Notes: generated by a model not told the origin, from the sequence alone. Shown: positions 16,765 through 26,185, counted from the first letter of the stretch. The stretch: DNA of 64,000 nucleotides from Streptomyces anulatus (GCF_000721175.1 NZ_JOEZ01000014.1:76676-140675), one strand, 5' to 3'. Translations and numbers: made by a program.

Positions 16765-17734
16765 CCAGGCAAAGGTGGCGCTCGCAGCCGCCGTAGTGGG
16801 TGGATACGTGCTGGGCCGGACGAAGAAGGGCCGGCTGGCGCTGAGCGTCGCGACCTATGTGGCGGGGCGCCGGTTCGGACTCGAACCCCGCCAGCTGGCG
16901 GCCGAAGGGATGCGCAGGCTCGGTGAGGTACCGCAAGTCGCCGAGTTGCAGGAACAGTTGCGGGGCGAGGTCCTCGAAGCGGGGCGCCAAGCGGTGACGG
17001 CCGCAGCCAACCGCTCCCTTGCCTCCCTGGCGGACGCCATCGGCGACCGGACGGCCCGGCTCACGGCGGCACCGGACGACGAGGCGGACGAAGAGGGCGA
17101 GGGCGAGGAAGAGGGCGAGGAAGAGCCGGAAGGCGAGGAAGAGGAAGAGGAAGAGCCGGAAGGCGAGGAAGAGGAAGAGGAAGAACCGGAAGGCGAGGAA
17201 GAGGAAGAGGAGTACGAGGACGAGGAGGAGCCTGAGGAGGAGCCTGAGGAGGACGAGGAGGAGCCTGAGGAGGACGAGGAGGAGCCTGAGGAGGAGCCTG
17301 AGGAGGACGAGGAGGAGCCTGAGGAGGACGAGGAAGAGCCTGAGGAAGAAGAGGAGGAGGCCCCGCCGCAACCGTCCAAGGCGAGGAAGTCCCGCGCCAG
17401 GAAGGCGGCCCCCGCCAGGAAGCGGGCCGAGAATAAGGCCGCTCCGGCCAAGAAGGCCCCGGCGAAGAAGTCCGCTCCCGCGAAGAAGTCCGCTCCCGCG
17501 AAGAAGGCCCCGGCCAAGAAGGCCGCTCCTGCGAAGAAGTCCGCCCCGGCCAAGAAGTCGGCAGCGAAGAAGTCGGCAGCGAAGAAGTCCGCCCCGGCCA
17601 AGAAGTCGGCAGCGAAGAAGTCGGCAGCGAAGAAGTCCGCCCCGCCCAAGAAGTCTGCCGCCAAGAAGTCTGCCGCGAAGAAGACAGCGACGTCGAAGCA
17701 GTCAGCATCCAAGCGCGCCGACCGCCGGAGGTAG
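16757..17734 (+). CDS. gvpY: Gas vesicle cluster protein GvpY: acidic block then histone-H1-like lysine block
   Basis: 325 residues. An ordered part (1-105) opens with MDDQAKVALAAAVVGGYVLG, with a short hydrophobic helix and amphipathic helices. Residues 107-200 are almost pure Glu/Asp with Pro and Gly. Residues 205-325 are Lys/Ala/Ser/Pro repeats (APAKKSAPAKK, SAAKKSAAKK) as in histone H1 tails. The position between gvpG and the SRPBCC gene matches gvpY of the Streptomyces order O-A-F-G-Y-Z-J-L-S-K, a gene confined to actinomycetes and of unknown job. The ATG at 16757 follows GAAGGTG. The DNA is strongly repetitive. Confidence 0.85.
   Translation: MDDQAKVALAAAVVGGYVLGRTKKGRLALSVATYVAGRRFGLEPRQLAAEGMRRLGEVPQVAELQEQLRGEVLEAGRQAVTAAANRSLASLADAIGDRTARLTAAPDDEADEEGEGEEEGEEEPEGEEEEEEEPEGEEEEEEEPEGEEEEEEYEDEEEPEEEPEEDEEEPEEDEEEPEEEPEEDEEEPEEDEEEPEEEEEEAPPQPSKARKSRARKAAPARKRAENKAAPAKKAPAKKSAPAKKSAPAKKAPAKKAAPAKKSAPAKKSAAKKSAAKKSAPAKKSAAKKSAAKKSAPPKKSAAKKSAAKKTATSKQSASKRADRRR
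17080..17345. repeat. Glu/Asp-coding tandem repeats inside gvpY
   Basis: Two repeat types adjoin: an 18-30 base unit around GGCGAGGAAGAGGAAGAG (17110-17210) and GAGGAGCCTGAGGAGGAC (17225-17345). The number of copies is likely to vary between strains through slippage, changing only the length of the acidic block. Confidence 0.85.
17440..17700. repeat. Lys/Ala/Ser-coding tandem repeats inside gvpY
   Basis: Repeats of 12-30 bases built from GCGAAGAAGTCCGCTCCC and AAGAAGTCGGCAGCG encode the KKSAPA and KKSAA units of the basic block. Almost identical 30-base copies occur near 17551 and 17599. Confidence 0.85.
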
Positions 17735-17740
17735 TCAGCC

Positions 17741-18880
17741 ATGGCAAAGACGGACAAGGACGAATCCGAGGCTCCGGCGGAGTCGGGTGTCGACCGCATC
17801 AAAGAAGAACTGTCGAAATTCGCCAGCGCTCAGGTCCAGACGCTCGCCGAGAAGGCGGGCGACAAACTCAAGGACCTCACAGGCCAGTTGACCGACTCTG
17901 CCGAGAGCGGCTCGCTGCCCGCCATCGGTTCTCGTGTGCTCCAGGGCGAATCCCCGGTGAAGGCGTTCGTCTCGGAGAAGGCCAAGGGGGCCAAGGACGC
18001 GGTGATGGACAAGGCGAAGAGCGCGTTCGGCGGCGGTGGTGGCAAGGGCAAGCGCAAGGCCGGCGGCGGCAAGTTCATGAACATCATCGAGGTGATCGAC
18101 GTCGGCGTGCCGCTGCGTACCGCCTACGACGCCTGGACGCAGTACGACGAGTTCAGCGGCTTCATGAAGGGCGTCCAGAGCGTCTCCAAGGGCGAGGACG
18201 AAGAGAGTGACTGGAAGGTCAAGGTCGGCCCCTCCTCCCGCAGCTTCAAGGCCACGGTGCAGGAACAGGTGCCGGACGACCGGATCGTCTGGACCTCCGA
18301 AGGCGCCAAAGGCAGCACGCGCGGAGCTATCAGCTTCCACGAGCTGGCCTCGAACCTGACCCGGATCGTGCTGGTGATGGAGTACTACCCGTCCGGGTTC
18401 TTCGAGAAGACGGGCAACCTCTGGCGCGCCCAGGGCCGCCGCGTACGGCTGGACTTCAAGCACTTCCAGCGGCACGTGTCCCTCACCGAAGAAGAGCCCG
18501 AGGGATGGCGCGGCGAGATCCGCGACGGCGAGGTCGTGGTCAGCCACGAGGAGGCCGTCGAGCGCGAGGAGGAGGAAGAGGCCGAGGACGGGGAGGACGA
18601 GGACCAGGAGAACGGCGAAGAGGAGCCCGAGGAGGAAGACGAGGAAGGCGAAGAAGAGGACTACGACGACGAGGAAGAGGAGCCGGAGGAGGACGAGGGA
18701 GAAGAGCTGGAGGAGGACGAGGAAGAGGAGCCGGAGGAGGACGAGGAAGAAGAGCCGGAGGAAGACGAGGACGAGGAGGAAGACGAGGAAGACGAGGACG
18801 ACGAGGAAGACGAGGAGCCGGAGGAGCCGCCCGCTCCGAAGCGCGCGAGCCGCAGGCGTCGGTCGGAGGCCTCGCGGTGA
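17741..18880 (+). CDS. gvpZ: Gas vesicle cluster protein GvpZ: SRPBCC domain with acidic tail
   Basis: 379 residues. The N-terminal 100 residues are helical and apolipoprotein-like (RIKEELSKFASAQVQTLAEK). A SRPBCC (START/cyclase-like) domain follows at about 112-255, with IEVIDVGVPLRTAYDAWTQY, a hydrophobic-pocket fold that may hold a lipid-like ligand. Residues 270-360 are nearly all Glu/Asp, and the tip is basic (KRASRRRR). It matches gvpZ of the Streptomyces order. Function unknown; it could bring membrane or lipid contact to the vesicle machinery. It starts 6 bases after gvpY and overlaps gvpJ by 4. Confidence 0.85.
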   Translation: MAKTDKDESEAPAESGVDRIKEELSKFASAQVQTLAEKAGDKLKDLTGQLTDSAESGSLPAIGSRVLQGESPVKAFVSEKAKGAKDAVMDKAKSAFGGGGGKGKRKAGGGKFMNIIEVIDVGVPLRTAYDAWTQYDEFSGFMKGVQSVSKGEDEESDWKVKVGPSSRSFKATVQEQVPDDRIVWTSEGAKGSTRGAISFHELASNLTRIVLVMEYYPSGFFEKTGNLWRAQGRRVRLDFKHFQRHVSLTEEEPEGWRGEIRDGEVVVSHEEAVEREEEEEAEDGEDEDQENGEEEPEEEDEEGEEEDYDDEEEEPEEDEGEELEEDEEEEPEEDEEEEPEEDEDEEEDEEDEDDEEDEEPEEPPAPKRASRRRRSEASR

Positions 18881-19269
18881 CCGACCTCGACTTCCGCCAG
18901 GGAGGGCCGCCGGCCAACGGCCCCCAGACCACCAACCTGGCCGACATCCTCGAACGCGTCCTGGACAAGGGCATCGTCATCGCCGGGGACATCAAGATCG
19001 ACCTCCTCGACATCGAACTCCTCACCATCCGGCTCCGCCTCTTCGTGGCATCCGTCGACACCGCGAAGAAGGCGGGCATCGACTGGTGGGAGACCGATCC
19101 GGCCCTCAGCTCCCGAGCCTCGCGCAACGCCCTGGAGGACGAGAACCGCCGACTGCGGGATCGCCTCCAGGCCCTCGAACCGGCGACGGACGAGGACCGC
19201 GACCCGGGCCCGGACCGAAGCGCCGAGAGAAACGACAGGAACGACAGGAAGGAGACCGGGCAGAGATGA
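18877..19269 (+). CDS. gvpJ: Gas vesicle protein GvpJ (GvpA family)
   Basis: 130 residues. The GvpA-like core is at about 18-70 (NLADILERVLDKGIVIAGDI, then LLDIELLTIRLRLFVASVDT), with a polar tail rich in Arg/Glu. GvpJ is a minor shell-related protein thought to work at the vesicle tips or in nucleation. The GTG at 18877 overlaps the gvpZ stop. Confidence 0.9.
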   Translation: MTDLDFRQGGPPANGPQTTNLADILERVLDKGIVIAGDIKIDLLDIELLTIRLRLFVASVDTAKKAGIDWWETDPALSSRASRNALEDENRRLRDRLQALEPATDEDRDPGPDRSAERNDRNDRKETGQR

Positions 19270-20087
19270 CGCATCGCGCCCACCGGGACCAGGCTCCTGA
19301 CACCGGTGTCACGTACGTGTTCGCCGTCTGTCGGGGCACCCGTGCCACGCGCACGGCCGATGTCAGCGGCCTGGTCGGCATGCCCGGCGGTGCGGCCGTC
19401 CGGCTGCTGCCCTCCGGGCCGCTGACCGCTGTGGTCCAGACCGTCCCGGCCGCCGACTTCACGGACGAGGTCTGGCAGTCGCGACTCTCCGTCCCGCGTG
19501 AGATCGAGCGGTACGCGCGGGCCCACCACGAGGTCGTGTCCGCCGCGGCCGCTCACGGGCCCGCCGTACCGCTGCCTCTCGCCACGCTCTACCACGACGA
19601 CGACCGGGCCCGTCGCGCTCTCGATGAGGAGGCGCACCGCTTCCACAGGGTGCTGAAGCGCATCGCGCACCACGCCGAGTGGGGTGTGAAGGTGTACGAG
19701 CCCGCGACCGTCCCCGAGGAAAGGGAACCCGTCACCGCCGGAGGTGGCGGGCGCGAGGCTCCCGCCGCCGGCGCCGGGCTCGCCTACCTGAACCGCAGAC
19801 GCGGGGTCCAGGAGCGCCGCGAGCGGCGCCGCGAACGGGCCCTGTCCGTCGCGGAATCCGTGGACGCCGAACTCCGTGAGCTGGCTGCCGCGTCGCGCCG
19901 CCTCCGTACGCACGGAGCCGTACCGGGAGGTGACGGCCGGGTGCACGTGCTCAACGCGACGTACCTCGTGGCCGAGCACCGGTCGGAAGAACTGGACGTG
20001 CTGGTGAGGAGATTGGGCGAGCGGACCGGCGCGCGGATCGAGCTGACCGGCCCCTGGGTGCCGTACTCCTTCGTCGGGGAGGTGTAG
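19266..20087 (+). CDS. gvpL: Gas vesicle protein GvpL (GvpL/F family)
   Basis: 273 residues. Family motifs are TYVFAVCRGT near the start, VPLPLATLYHDDDRARRAL in the centre, a VKVYEP strand, and the C-terminal VHVLNATYLVAEHR and WVPYSFVGEV. It has a 35-residue Gly/Glu insertion around residue 150. It is the second L/F protein of the cluster and probably contacts GvpA and other accessory proteins during assembly. It overlaps gvpJ by 4 bases (ATGA). Confidence 0.9.
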   Translation: MTHRAHRDQAPDTGVTYVFAVCRGTRATRTADVSGLVGMPGGAAVRLLPSGPLTAVVQTVPAADFTDEVWQSRLSVPREIERYARAHHEVVSAAAAHGPAVPLPLATLYHDDDRARRALDEEAHRFHRVLKRIAHHAEWGVKVYEPATVPEEREPVTAGGGGREAPAAGAGLAYLNRRRGVQERRERRRERALSVAESVDAELRELAAASRRLRTHGAVPGGDGRVHVLNATYLVAEHRSEELDVLVRRLGERTGARIELTGPWVPYSFVGEV

Positions 20088-20089
20088 CC

Positions 20090-20323
20090 GTGGCGGCGGA
20101 TCGCGCGGTGGTGCCCTGGGACAGCGCGGAGCCCTTGAGCGGGCCCATCGGGGTGCCGCTGGTGGACCTGCTGGACCGTGTTCTGGCGACCGGTGTCGTC
20201 GTCAGCGGGGACCTGGTGATCGCCATCGCCGACGTGCCTCTGGTGCGGGTGTCGCTGCACGCGCTGCTGTCGTCGGTCAGCGAGCGGGTTCCGGCGCCCT
20301 GGGCCGACGGGGGGCCGTTGTGA
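20090..20323 (+). CDS. gvpS: Gas vesicle protein GvpS (short GvpA family)
   Basis: 77 residues and essentially only the GvpA-like core: GVPLVDLLDRVLATGVVVSG and DLVIAIADVPLVRVSLHALL. This third GvpA paralogue is typical of soil-type clusters. It begins at a GTG two bases after the gvpL stop and overlaps gvpK by 4 bases. Confidence 0.9.
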   Translation: MAADRAVVPWDSAEPLSGPIGVPLVDLLDRVLATGVVVSGDLVIAIADVPLVRVSLHALLSSVSERVPAPWADGGPL

Positions 20324-20616
20324 CGGGATCGGTTCCCACCCCGGGTACACGGGTCGATCTGGACTCCGAGCAGATGGGGCGGGACCTGGTGGCCCTGGTC
20401 CTCACCGTGGTGGAGCTGCTAAGGCAGTTGATGGAGCGTCAGGCCATCCGCCGGGTCGAGCAGGGTGACCTCAGCGACGAGCAGGTCGAGGAGATCGGGA
20501 CCACGCTCATGCTGCTCGACCAGCGGATGAAGGAGCTCTGCGACCAGCACGGTGTGCGGCCCGAGGATCTCAATCTGGACCTCGGACCGCTGGGGACGCT
20601 GCTGCCCCGCGACTGA
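20320..20616 (+). CDS. gvpK: Gas vesicle protein GvpK
   Basis: 98 residues. The GvpK signature is clear: MGRDLVALVLTVVELLRQLM, ERQAIRRVEQGDLSDEQVEE and LGTTLMLLD-like IGTTLMLLDQRMKELC. GvpK is an essential accessory protein in characterised clusters. It is the last gene of the coupled gvpO-to-gvpK run. Confidence 0.92.
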   Translation: MTGSVPTPGTRVDLDSEQMGRDLVALVLTVVELLRQLMERQAIRRVEQGDLSDEQVEEIGTTLMLLDQRMKELCDQHGVRPEDLNLDLGPLGTLLPRD

Positions 20617-20655
20617 GGCCCGGTACCCCGAATGGCAGATGGCCGCGAGGGGGCG

Positions 20656-20716
20656 GAGAGTGGATGAGGGGGCCCGCACGGGTTGGGAGGAGCACCCGTG
20701 GCAACCAACCACTCTC
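20656..20716. promoter_or_regulatory. Nested stem-loops between gvpK and the Asp23 gene
   Basis: An outer pair GAGAGTGG (20656-20663) with CCACTCTC (20709-20716) encloses an inner hairpin CACGGGT (20677-20683) with ACCCGTG (20694-20700). The set ends 12 bases before the Asp23 start. It may be the gvp terminator or an attenuator. Confidence 0.4.
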
Positions 20717-20728
20717 TGTGAGGCGGAC

Positions 20729-21202
20729 ATGGTCGACATCGAACCTCGGAACGGAAGCCCGGCGACGAGCGGCGGGAGTCAGAAGAGCGGCGTGCGCGGC
20801 AGGACCACCATTGCCGACGGTGTCGTGGCCACCATCGCGGCCATCGCCATCCGCGAGACCGGCGGCGTTCATTCGGTGGGCAAGGGCGCGTCGAAGGCGC
20901 TGGGCGCCGTGACGGGCAGGATGCCCGGGTCCTCGGGCAGCGGACGGACCGTGAAGGTCGAGGTGGGCGAGAAGCAGACGGCGATCGACGTCGACGTCGA
21001 GGTGGAGTACGGCGTTCCGATCCGTGAGCTGGCCGACCGGATCCGTACGAACGTCGTCGAGGCCGTGGAGACGATGACCGGACTGGAGGTCGTCGAGATC
21101 AACATCAACGTCTTCGACGTGCACGTCCCGGACGAGGACGACGAGGAAGAGGACGGCTCGGACGGCGGCGGTTCCGGAACAGGGCGTTCCCGCGTGCTGT
21201 GA
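20729..21202 (+). CDS. Asp23/Gls24-family envelope stress protein
   Basis: 157 residues. The Asp23 domain covers about 25-130, with TTIADGVVATIAAIAIRETG, VEVGEKQTAIDVDVEVEYGV and EMTGL-like VETMTGLEVVEININV. The tail is acidic then Gly/Ser-rich. Asp23 proteins assemble at the membrane under envelope stress. Its place directly behind the gvp genes suggests a link to vesicle or membrane stress, but the gap with nested hairpins leaves co-transcription open. The ATG at 20729 is the first good start; the ribosome site (AGGCGG) is weak. Confidence 0.85.
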   Translation: MVDIEPRNGSPATSGGSQKSGVRGRTTIADGVVATIAAIAIRETGGVHSVGKGASKALGAVTGRMPGSSGSGRTVKVEVGEKQTAIDVDVEVEYGVPIRELADRIRTNVVEAVETMTGLEVVEININVFDVHVPDEDDEEEDGSDGGGSGTGRSRVL

Positions 21203-21283
21203 GCCCGACAGGGCCGGTTGTCAGTGGTGGCTGTGAGGATGGGGAGACCAACGCGGAACACCGCGGAGACTGAGGGGGACCCC

Positions 21284-21697
21284 ATGGGCGCCTGGGACAT
21301 CGGCCACTTCGACAACGACACCGCGGCCGACTTCGGCGGACGGGTCGACGACGCGGAGCCGGGGAAGAAGGCGGACGTGCTCCGGGACGTCCTGACCGCC
21401 GTCGCGGACACCGGGCCGGAGGACTACGTGGACGGCGGCGAGGAGGCGGTGGCCGCAGCCGCATTGGTCGCCGCCCAGTGCCCCGGCGGTGAGCCCGTCA
21501 CCACCGCGTACGGCCCGAAGGAGCCCCTGCCGCCGCTCCCCGCCGACCTGCGCCCGCTGGCCGTCCGCGCCCTGGACCGCCTCACCGCGAAGAACGCCGA
21601 GCCGCTGGACCTGTGGGCGGAGGCCGGTGCGGACCAGGAGTGGCTGGCGGGTATAGCGGCCCTGCGCACGGTGCTGGTGGCGGCGTCGGGGGAGTAG
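21284..21697 (+). CDS. DUF4259 domain protein
   Basis: 137 residues opening MGAWDIGHFDNDTAADFGGR, the hallmark of DUF4259, which ends with a helical repeat (LDRLTAKNAEPLDLWAEAGA). The function is unknown; members are often scattered singletons in actinomycetes. GAGGGGGA precedes the ATG at 21284. Confidence 0.88.
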   Translation: MGAWDIGHFDNDTAADFGGRVDDAEPGKKADVLRDVLTAVADTGPEDYVDGGEEAVAAAALVAAQCPGGEPVTTAYGPKEPLPPLPADLRPLAVRALDRLTAKNAEPLDLWAEAGADQEWLAGIAALRTVLVAASGE

Positions 21698-21707
21698 CGT
21701 CGCGTCC

Positions 21708-22319
21708 TCAGCGCTTCGGGCTGCCCGCGCGCACGATCTCCTCGACGTCCAGGGAGACTTCGGCGCCGATCGAGGCGGGCAGGGGGGCCTCCTGACCGGG
21801 GGCGTAGACCTCGTGGCGGTCGTAGCCGCCGGGCAGCGGATCGGTCAGGACGTGGACGCGGCCGTGCTTGCGGTCGACGATCACGTACACCGGGATCTTG
21901 GCCTGGGCGTAGGCGGTGACCTTGTTGCGGAGGTCGTTCTGGTAGTTCCCGGAGGTGACCTCCAGGACCAGCCGGAAGCAGGCGGGGTCGTAGGAGTTGT
22001 TCTCGGCCACGTGCTCGTCGAAGTCGGCGTCGACGATCGCCAGGTCGGGGATCGCGAAGTCCTGGGGGCCGCTGGGTAGCCAGAGGCCGACGGCCTGGAG
22101 GACTCTCGACTCCTCGCCGTGCAGGCCGGCGGCGAGGAAGGGGACCATGAGTGTGGTCAGGGCGTCGGCGTGCGGGCCGTCCGGGGGTGGTGCCACGGTG
22201 ATGACGCCTCCGATGATCTCGACGCGATGCCCCGGAAGCTGCTCCATGAGACGGTTGGCCGTTTCGAGCAGCGTTTCCGGCTCATCGTCACAGGGGTGCT
22301 CGACTGCTGCTGCAGACAT
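21708..22319 (-). CDS. Uma2-family (PD-(D/E)XK fold) putative nuclease
   Basis: 203 residues. The restriction-endonuclease-like core is visible: FAIPDLAIVDAD (first Asp), FRLVLEVTSGNYQNDLRNKV (Glu and Lys), and IPVYVIVDRKHGRVHVLTDP. Uma2 proteins are very abundant in Streptomyces and cyanobacteria, usually with no known target. The chosen ATG (22319) starts MSAAAVEHP. It is downstream of serC on the same strand but separated by a strong terminator. Confidence 0.85.
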   Translation of the reverse strand: MSAAAVEHPCDDEPETLLETANRLMEQLPGHRVEIIGGVITVAPPPDGPHADALTTLMVPFLAAGLHGEESRVLQAVGLWLPSGPQDFAIPDLAIVDADFDEHVAENNSYDPACFRLVLEVTSGNYQNDLRNKVTAYAQAKIPVYVIVDRKHGRVHVLTDPLPGGYDRHEVYAPGQEAPLPASIGAEVSLDVEEIVRAGSPKR

Positions 22320-22420
22320 TGCGGGCCTCCCGGCATGGGCGCTGGTGTCGAGGCCATCATCGTAGGGCGGGACAGCCCGGTACCGCGCTTCTGGCATATG
22401 CCACCCGGTCGAGCGAAGCA

Positions 22421-22459
22421 GAGACGGCCCGGCACACCGCGTGGGTGCCGGGCCGTCTC
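22421..22459. terminator. Strong terminator of serC (minus strand)
   Basis: A perfect 15-bp stem, GAGACGGCCCGGCAC (22421-22435) with GTGCCGGGCCGTCTC (22445-22459), has a 9-base loop. It lies 22 bases past the serC stop. Confidence 0.85.
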
Positions 22460-22481
22460 CGTACGGTCGGGATCCGGGAAG

Positions 22482-23696
<1,215 letters not shown>

Positions 23697-24926
23697 CTAC
23701 GCGCCGTGGCCGGACGGGCAGCCCAGTTCCACCGGCAGCTCGTACAGGTCGTTCTGCGTCACGATCGGCTTGTTGCGCAGCTCGGCGGCGGGGACCGCCA
23801 GCTCCAGTTCCGGGAACCGCTCGTAGAGGGCGGGGAGTGCGATGCCCGCCTCCAGGCGGGACAGTGCCGCACCGGGGCAGACGTGCGGGCCGTGGCCGAA
23901 GGCGATGTGGCGGTTCGGGGTGCGGGAGGCGTCGAACTCGCCTGCCGTCGGGCCGTGACTCTCCTCGTCCCGGCCCAGCGCACCGAACGAGATGATCAGG
24001 CCCTCGCCCTTCGGGAGGATCCTGTCGCCGACCTCGATGTCCTCCGTCGCGAAGCGGATGAGGACGTGCGAGGTCGGGGTGTTCCAGCGCAGCGTCTCCT
24101 CGATCACGCCGTCCCACCCGATCTCCCCGTTCAGCACCTTCTCGCGCTGCTCGGGGTGGGTCTGGAGCGCCTCGACCACGTTGACGATCAGACTGATGGT
24201 GGTCTCATGTCCGGCGGCGATGATCAGCTGCAGCGTGTTGACGATCTCCTCGTCGGTGAGGTGGTCACCGTTCTCGGAGGCCGCGATCAGCGCGCTGGTG
24301 AGGTCGTCGCCCGGGTTCGCCCGCTTGGAGTCGACGATCTTCGTGAAGAGGGCCGCGAGGTCCGCCATCATCTGCGGGACCTCCTCCGGCGGCGTCTGCG
24401 TCGAGAAGAACTTCTCGAACAGTTCCTTCAGCCGGGGGTGGTCCGCCGCGTCCACGCCCATCAGCTCGCTGATGACGTTCATGGGCAGCGGATAGGCGAA
24501 CTCGGCCTTCAGGTCCACCGGCTGCCCGGCCGGGAGGGCCGCCAGCTTCTCCAGGCTCGCGTTCGTCAGCGCCTCGATCCCGGCGCGCAGCCGCTCCACC
24601 CGCTTCACCGTGAGCGCCTGCGCCACCAGCGTTCGGAGACGGCGGTGGTCCGCCCCGTCGACCGTCAGCATCGAGCGGCCCGGGTTGGCCAGGCCGATCA
24701 GCGGCCAGTCCATCGGTATCTCGCCGCGCTGCCAGGCGCCCCAGACGTTGATGTCCTTGACCACCCGGCTGTCGGTGAGCAGCGCGCGGGCCTCGGCGTG
24801 GCGGGTGACCGCGTAGACGTGCACCCCGCCCGGCAGTTCCACCTCCGCCAGCGGACCGGCGGCCCGCAGCGCGGCGCTCTCGCCGTCGAGGTCGGTGACG
24901 AACGGGTCGAGCGCGATGCGGGTCAT
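23697..24926 (-). CDS. Cytochrome P450, CYP154-like, conservon partner
   Basis: 409 residues with all usual P450 landmarks. The I-helix is IIAAGHETT, the K-helix ETLR (EXXR, Glu about 277), and the haem loop is FGHGPHVCPGAAL with the Cys ligand at about 350. A complete oxygen-activation set suggests a working monooxygenase needing ferredoxin electrons; no ferredoxin gene is adjacent. It is last in the six-gene operon led by cvnA and overlaps the preceding P450 gene by 4 bases. CYP154 paired with CYP157 is a known arrangement in Streptomyces conservons; the family number is inferred from that pairing. Confidence 0.9.
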   Translation of the reverse strand: MTRIALDPFVTDLDGESAALRAAGPLAEVELPGGVHVYAVTRHAEARALLTDSRVVKDINVWGAWQRGEIPMDWPLIGLANPGRSMLTVDGADHRRLRTLVAQALTVKRVERLRAGIEALTNASLEKLAALPAGQPVDLKAEFAYPLPMNVISELMGVDAADHPRLKELFEKFFSTQTPPEEVPQMMADLAALFTKIVDSKRANPGDDLTSALIAASENGDHLTDEEIVNTLQLIIAAGHETTISLIVNVVEALQTHPEQREKVLNGEIGWDGVIEETLRWNTPTSHVLIRFATEDIEVGDRILPKGEGLIISFGALGRDEESHGPTAGEFDASRTPNRHIAFGHGPHVCPGAALSRLEAGIALPALYERFPELELAVPAAELRNKPIVTQNDLYELPVELGCPSGHGA

Positions 24927-26185
24927 GCGGGGCCTCCGAAGTGTCCGGGTCTTCCGACCGCGGGCGTGGGCGTGAAGGTCACCGGCAGGTCCGTGAGACC
25001 GCGCAGCCACGGTGACGGGCGGCGGGTGAGCTGCTCGGCGGGGACGGCGAGGTCCACGTCGGGCAGCCGGTCGAGCAGGACCTCGATGCCGGTACGGGCG
25101 ATGACCTCGGCGGTCTCCTGGGCCGGGAACGGGCAGCGGTGCTCGCCGTGGCCGAAGGAGAGGAAGGCGTTGTTGCCGCCGGTCAGCGCCGAGGCGTGGG
25201 TCCGTACCTGCGGGTCGCCGTTGGCGGCGGCGATCCCCAGGATCAGCAGGTCCCCGGCGCGGATGTGGCGGCCGCCGATGTGGGTGTCGCGGGTGGCCCA
25301 GCGGCCGGCCACGTTCTGCGACGGGGTGTCCTCCCAGAGGACCTCGTTCATCGCCTCGGCGACGCTGTGCCGGCCGCCCGAGAGCGAGGCGGCGAACCGG
25401 TCGTCGGTGAGCATCAGGCGCAGCGAGTTGCCCATCCAGTCGGCGGTCGGCTGGTGACCGGCCGCCATCATCACCATGAGGTCCTGGGCGACCTCCTCGT
25501 CGGTGAAGCCGCCGGTGTCCGCGAGCATCCGGCTGGCGACGTCGTCGCCCGGCTCCCGGTGCTTGTCGGCCAGCAGCTGGAACATCGACATCCCCAGGTG
25601 CTGCTGTCCGGCGAGCGCCCGCTCCCGGCCGTCGATCATGTCGTTGATCGCGTCGACCAGCGGGTGGGCCTTCTCGTCGGAGAAGCCGTAGATCCTGGCC
25701 AGCACGAGGGCGGGGAGCAGTTTGGCGTACTCCGCGATGATGTCGACCGAGCCCTTGGTGCAGAACCGGTCGATCAGCTCGTCCGCGAACTCCTCCGCGT
25801 ACCGCTTCAGGGAGAACGGGTCGACGCCCTCCAGCGCGTTGCTGATCATCATGGCGCGGACGCTGTGGCGCTCGCCGACCGTGTAGAGGATCGAGGGCTG
25901 CTTGCGCCCGATCATCGGCAGCAGCGGCCAGTCGTCGGGGATGCGGTCCCACTGGTTCCACAGGTCGGAGTCCCGGCTGAAGAGGGCCGGGTCGCCGGTG
26001 ACCTGGTGCAGTTCGCGGTAGCCGAGGACGAGCCAGGCGGGCACGTCGCCGTCCAGCACGACCGGGGCGATCGCCCCGTGGTCGCGCCGCATGTCCCGGT
26101 AGAGCTGGACGGGGTCGCTCTGGAAGCGGGGCCCGGACAGGGGGACGGACCCGCCGGTCACGGGACAGCCGGAGGCAGTGGTCAC
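24923..26185 (-). CDS. Cytochrome P450 lacking EXXR, CYP157-like, conservon partner
   Basis: 420 residues. The haem loop FLSFGHGEHRCPFPAQE keeps the Cys ligand (about 351). The K-helix reads EVLWEDTP, so the Arg of EXXR is Trp (W284, bases 25334-25336). The I-helix reads AAGHQPT in place of AGxE/DT, losing the acidic residue used for proton delivery. CYP157 enzymes are the established exception to the EXXR rule, which fits. It may be a weak or redirected oxidase or a ligand-binding sensor. It overlaps cvnD (GTGA) and the CYP154-like gene (ATGA). Confidence 0.9.
   Translation of the reverse strand: MTTASGCPVTGGSVPLSGPRFQSDPVQLYRDMRRDHGAIAPVVLDGDVPAWLVLGYRELHQVTGDPALFSRDSDLWNQWDRIPDDWPLLPMIGRKQPSILYTVGERHSVRAMMISNALEGVDPFSLKRYAEEFADELIDRFCTKGSVDIIAEYAKLLPALVLARIYGFSDEKAHPLVDAINDMIDGRERALAGQQHLGMSMFQLLADKHREPGDDVASRMLADTGGFTDEEVAQDLMVMMAAGHQPTADWMGNSLRLMLTDDRFAASLSGGRHSVAEAMNEVLWEDTPSQNVAGRWATRDTHIGGRHIRAGDLLILGIAAANGDPQVRTHASALTGGNNAFLSFGHGEHRCPFPAQETAEVIARTGIEVLLDRLPDVDLAVPAEQLTRRPSPWLRGLTDLPVTFTPTPAVGRPGHFGGPA

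Noticed and set aside
16634..17371. Minus-strand frame reading as Leu/Phe-rich, membrane-protein-like sequence
   Set aside because: It is simply the complement of the Glu-coding repeats of gvpY; GAG/GAA read backwards gives CTC/TTC, mimicking a hydrophobic protein.
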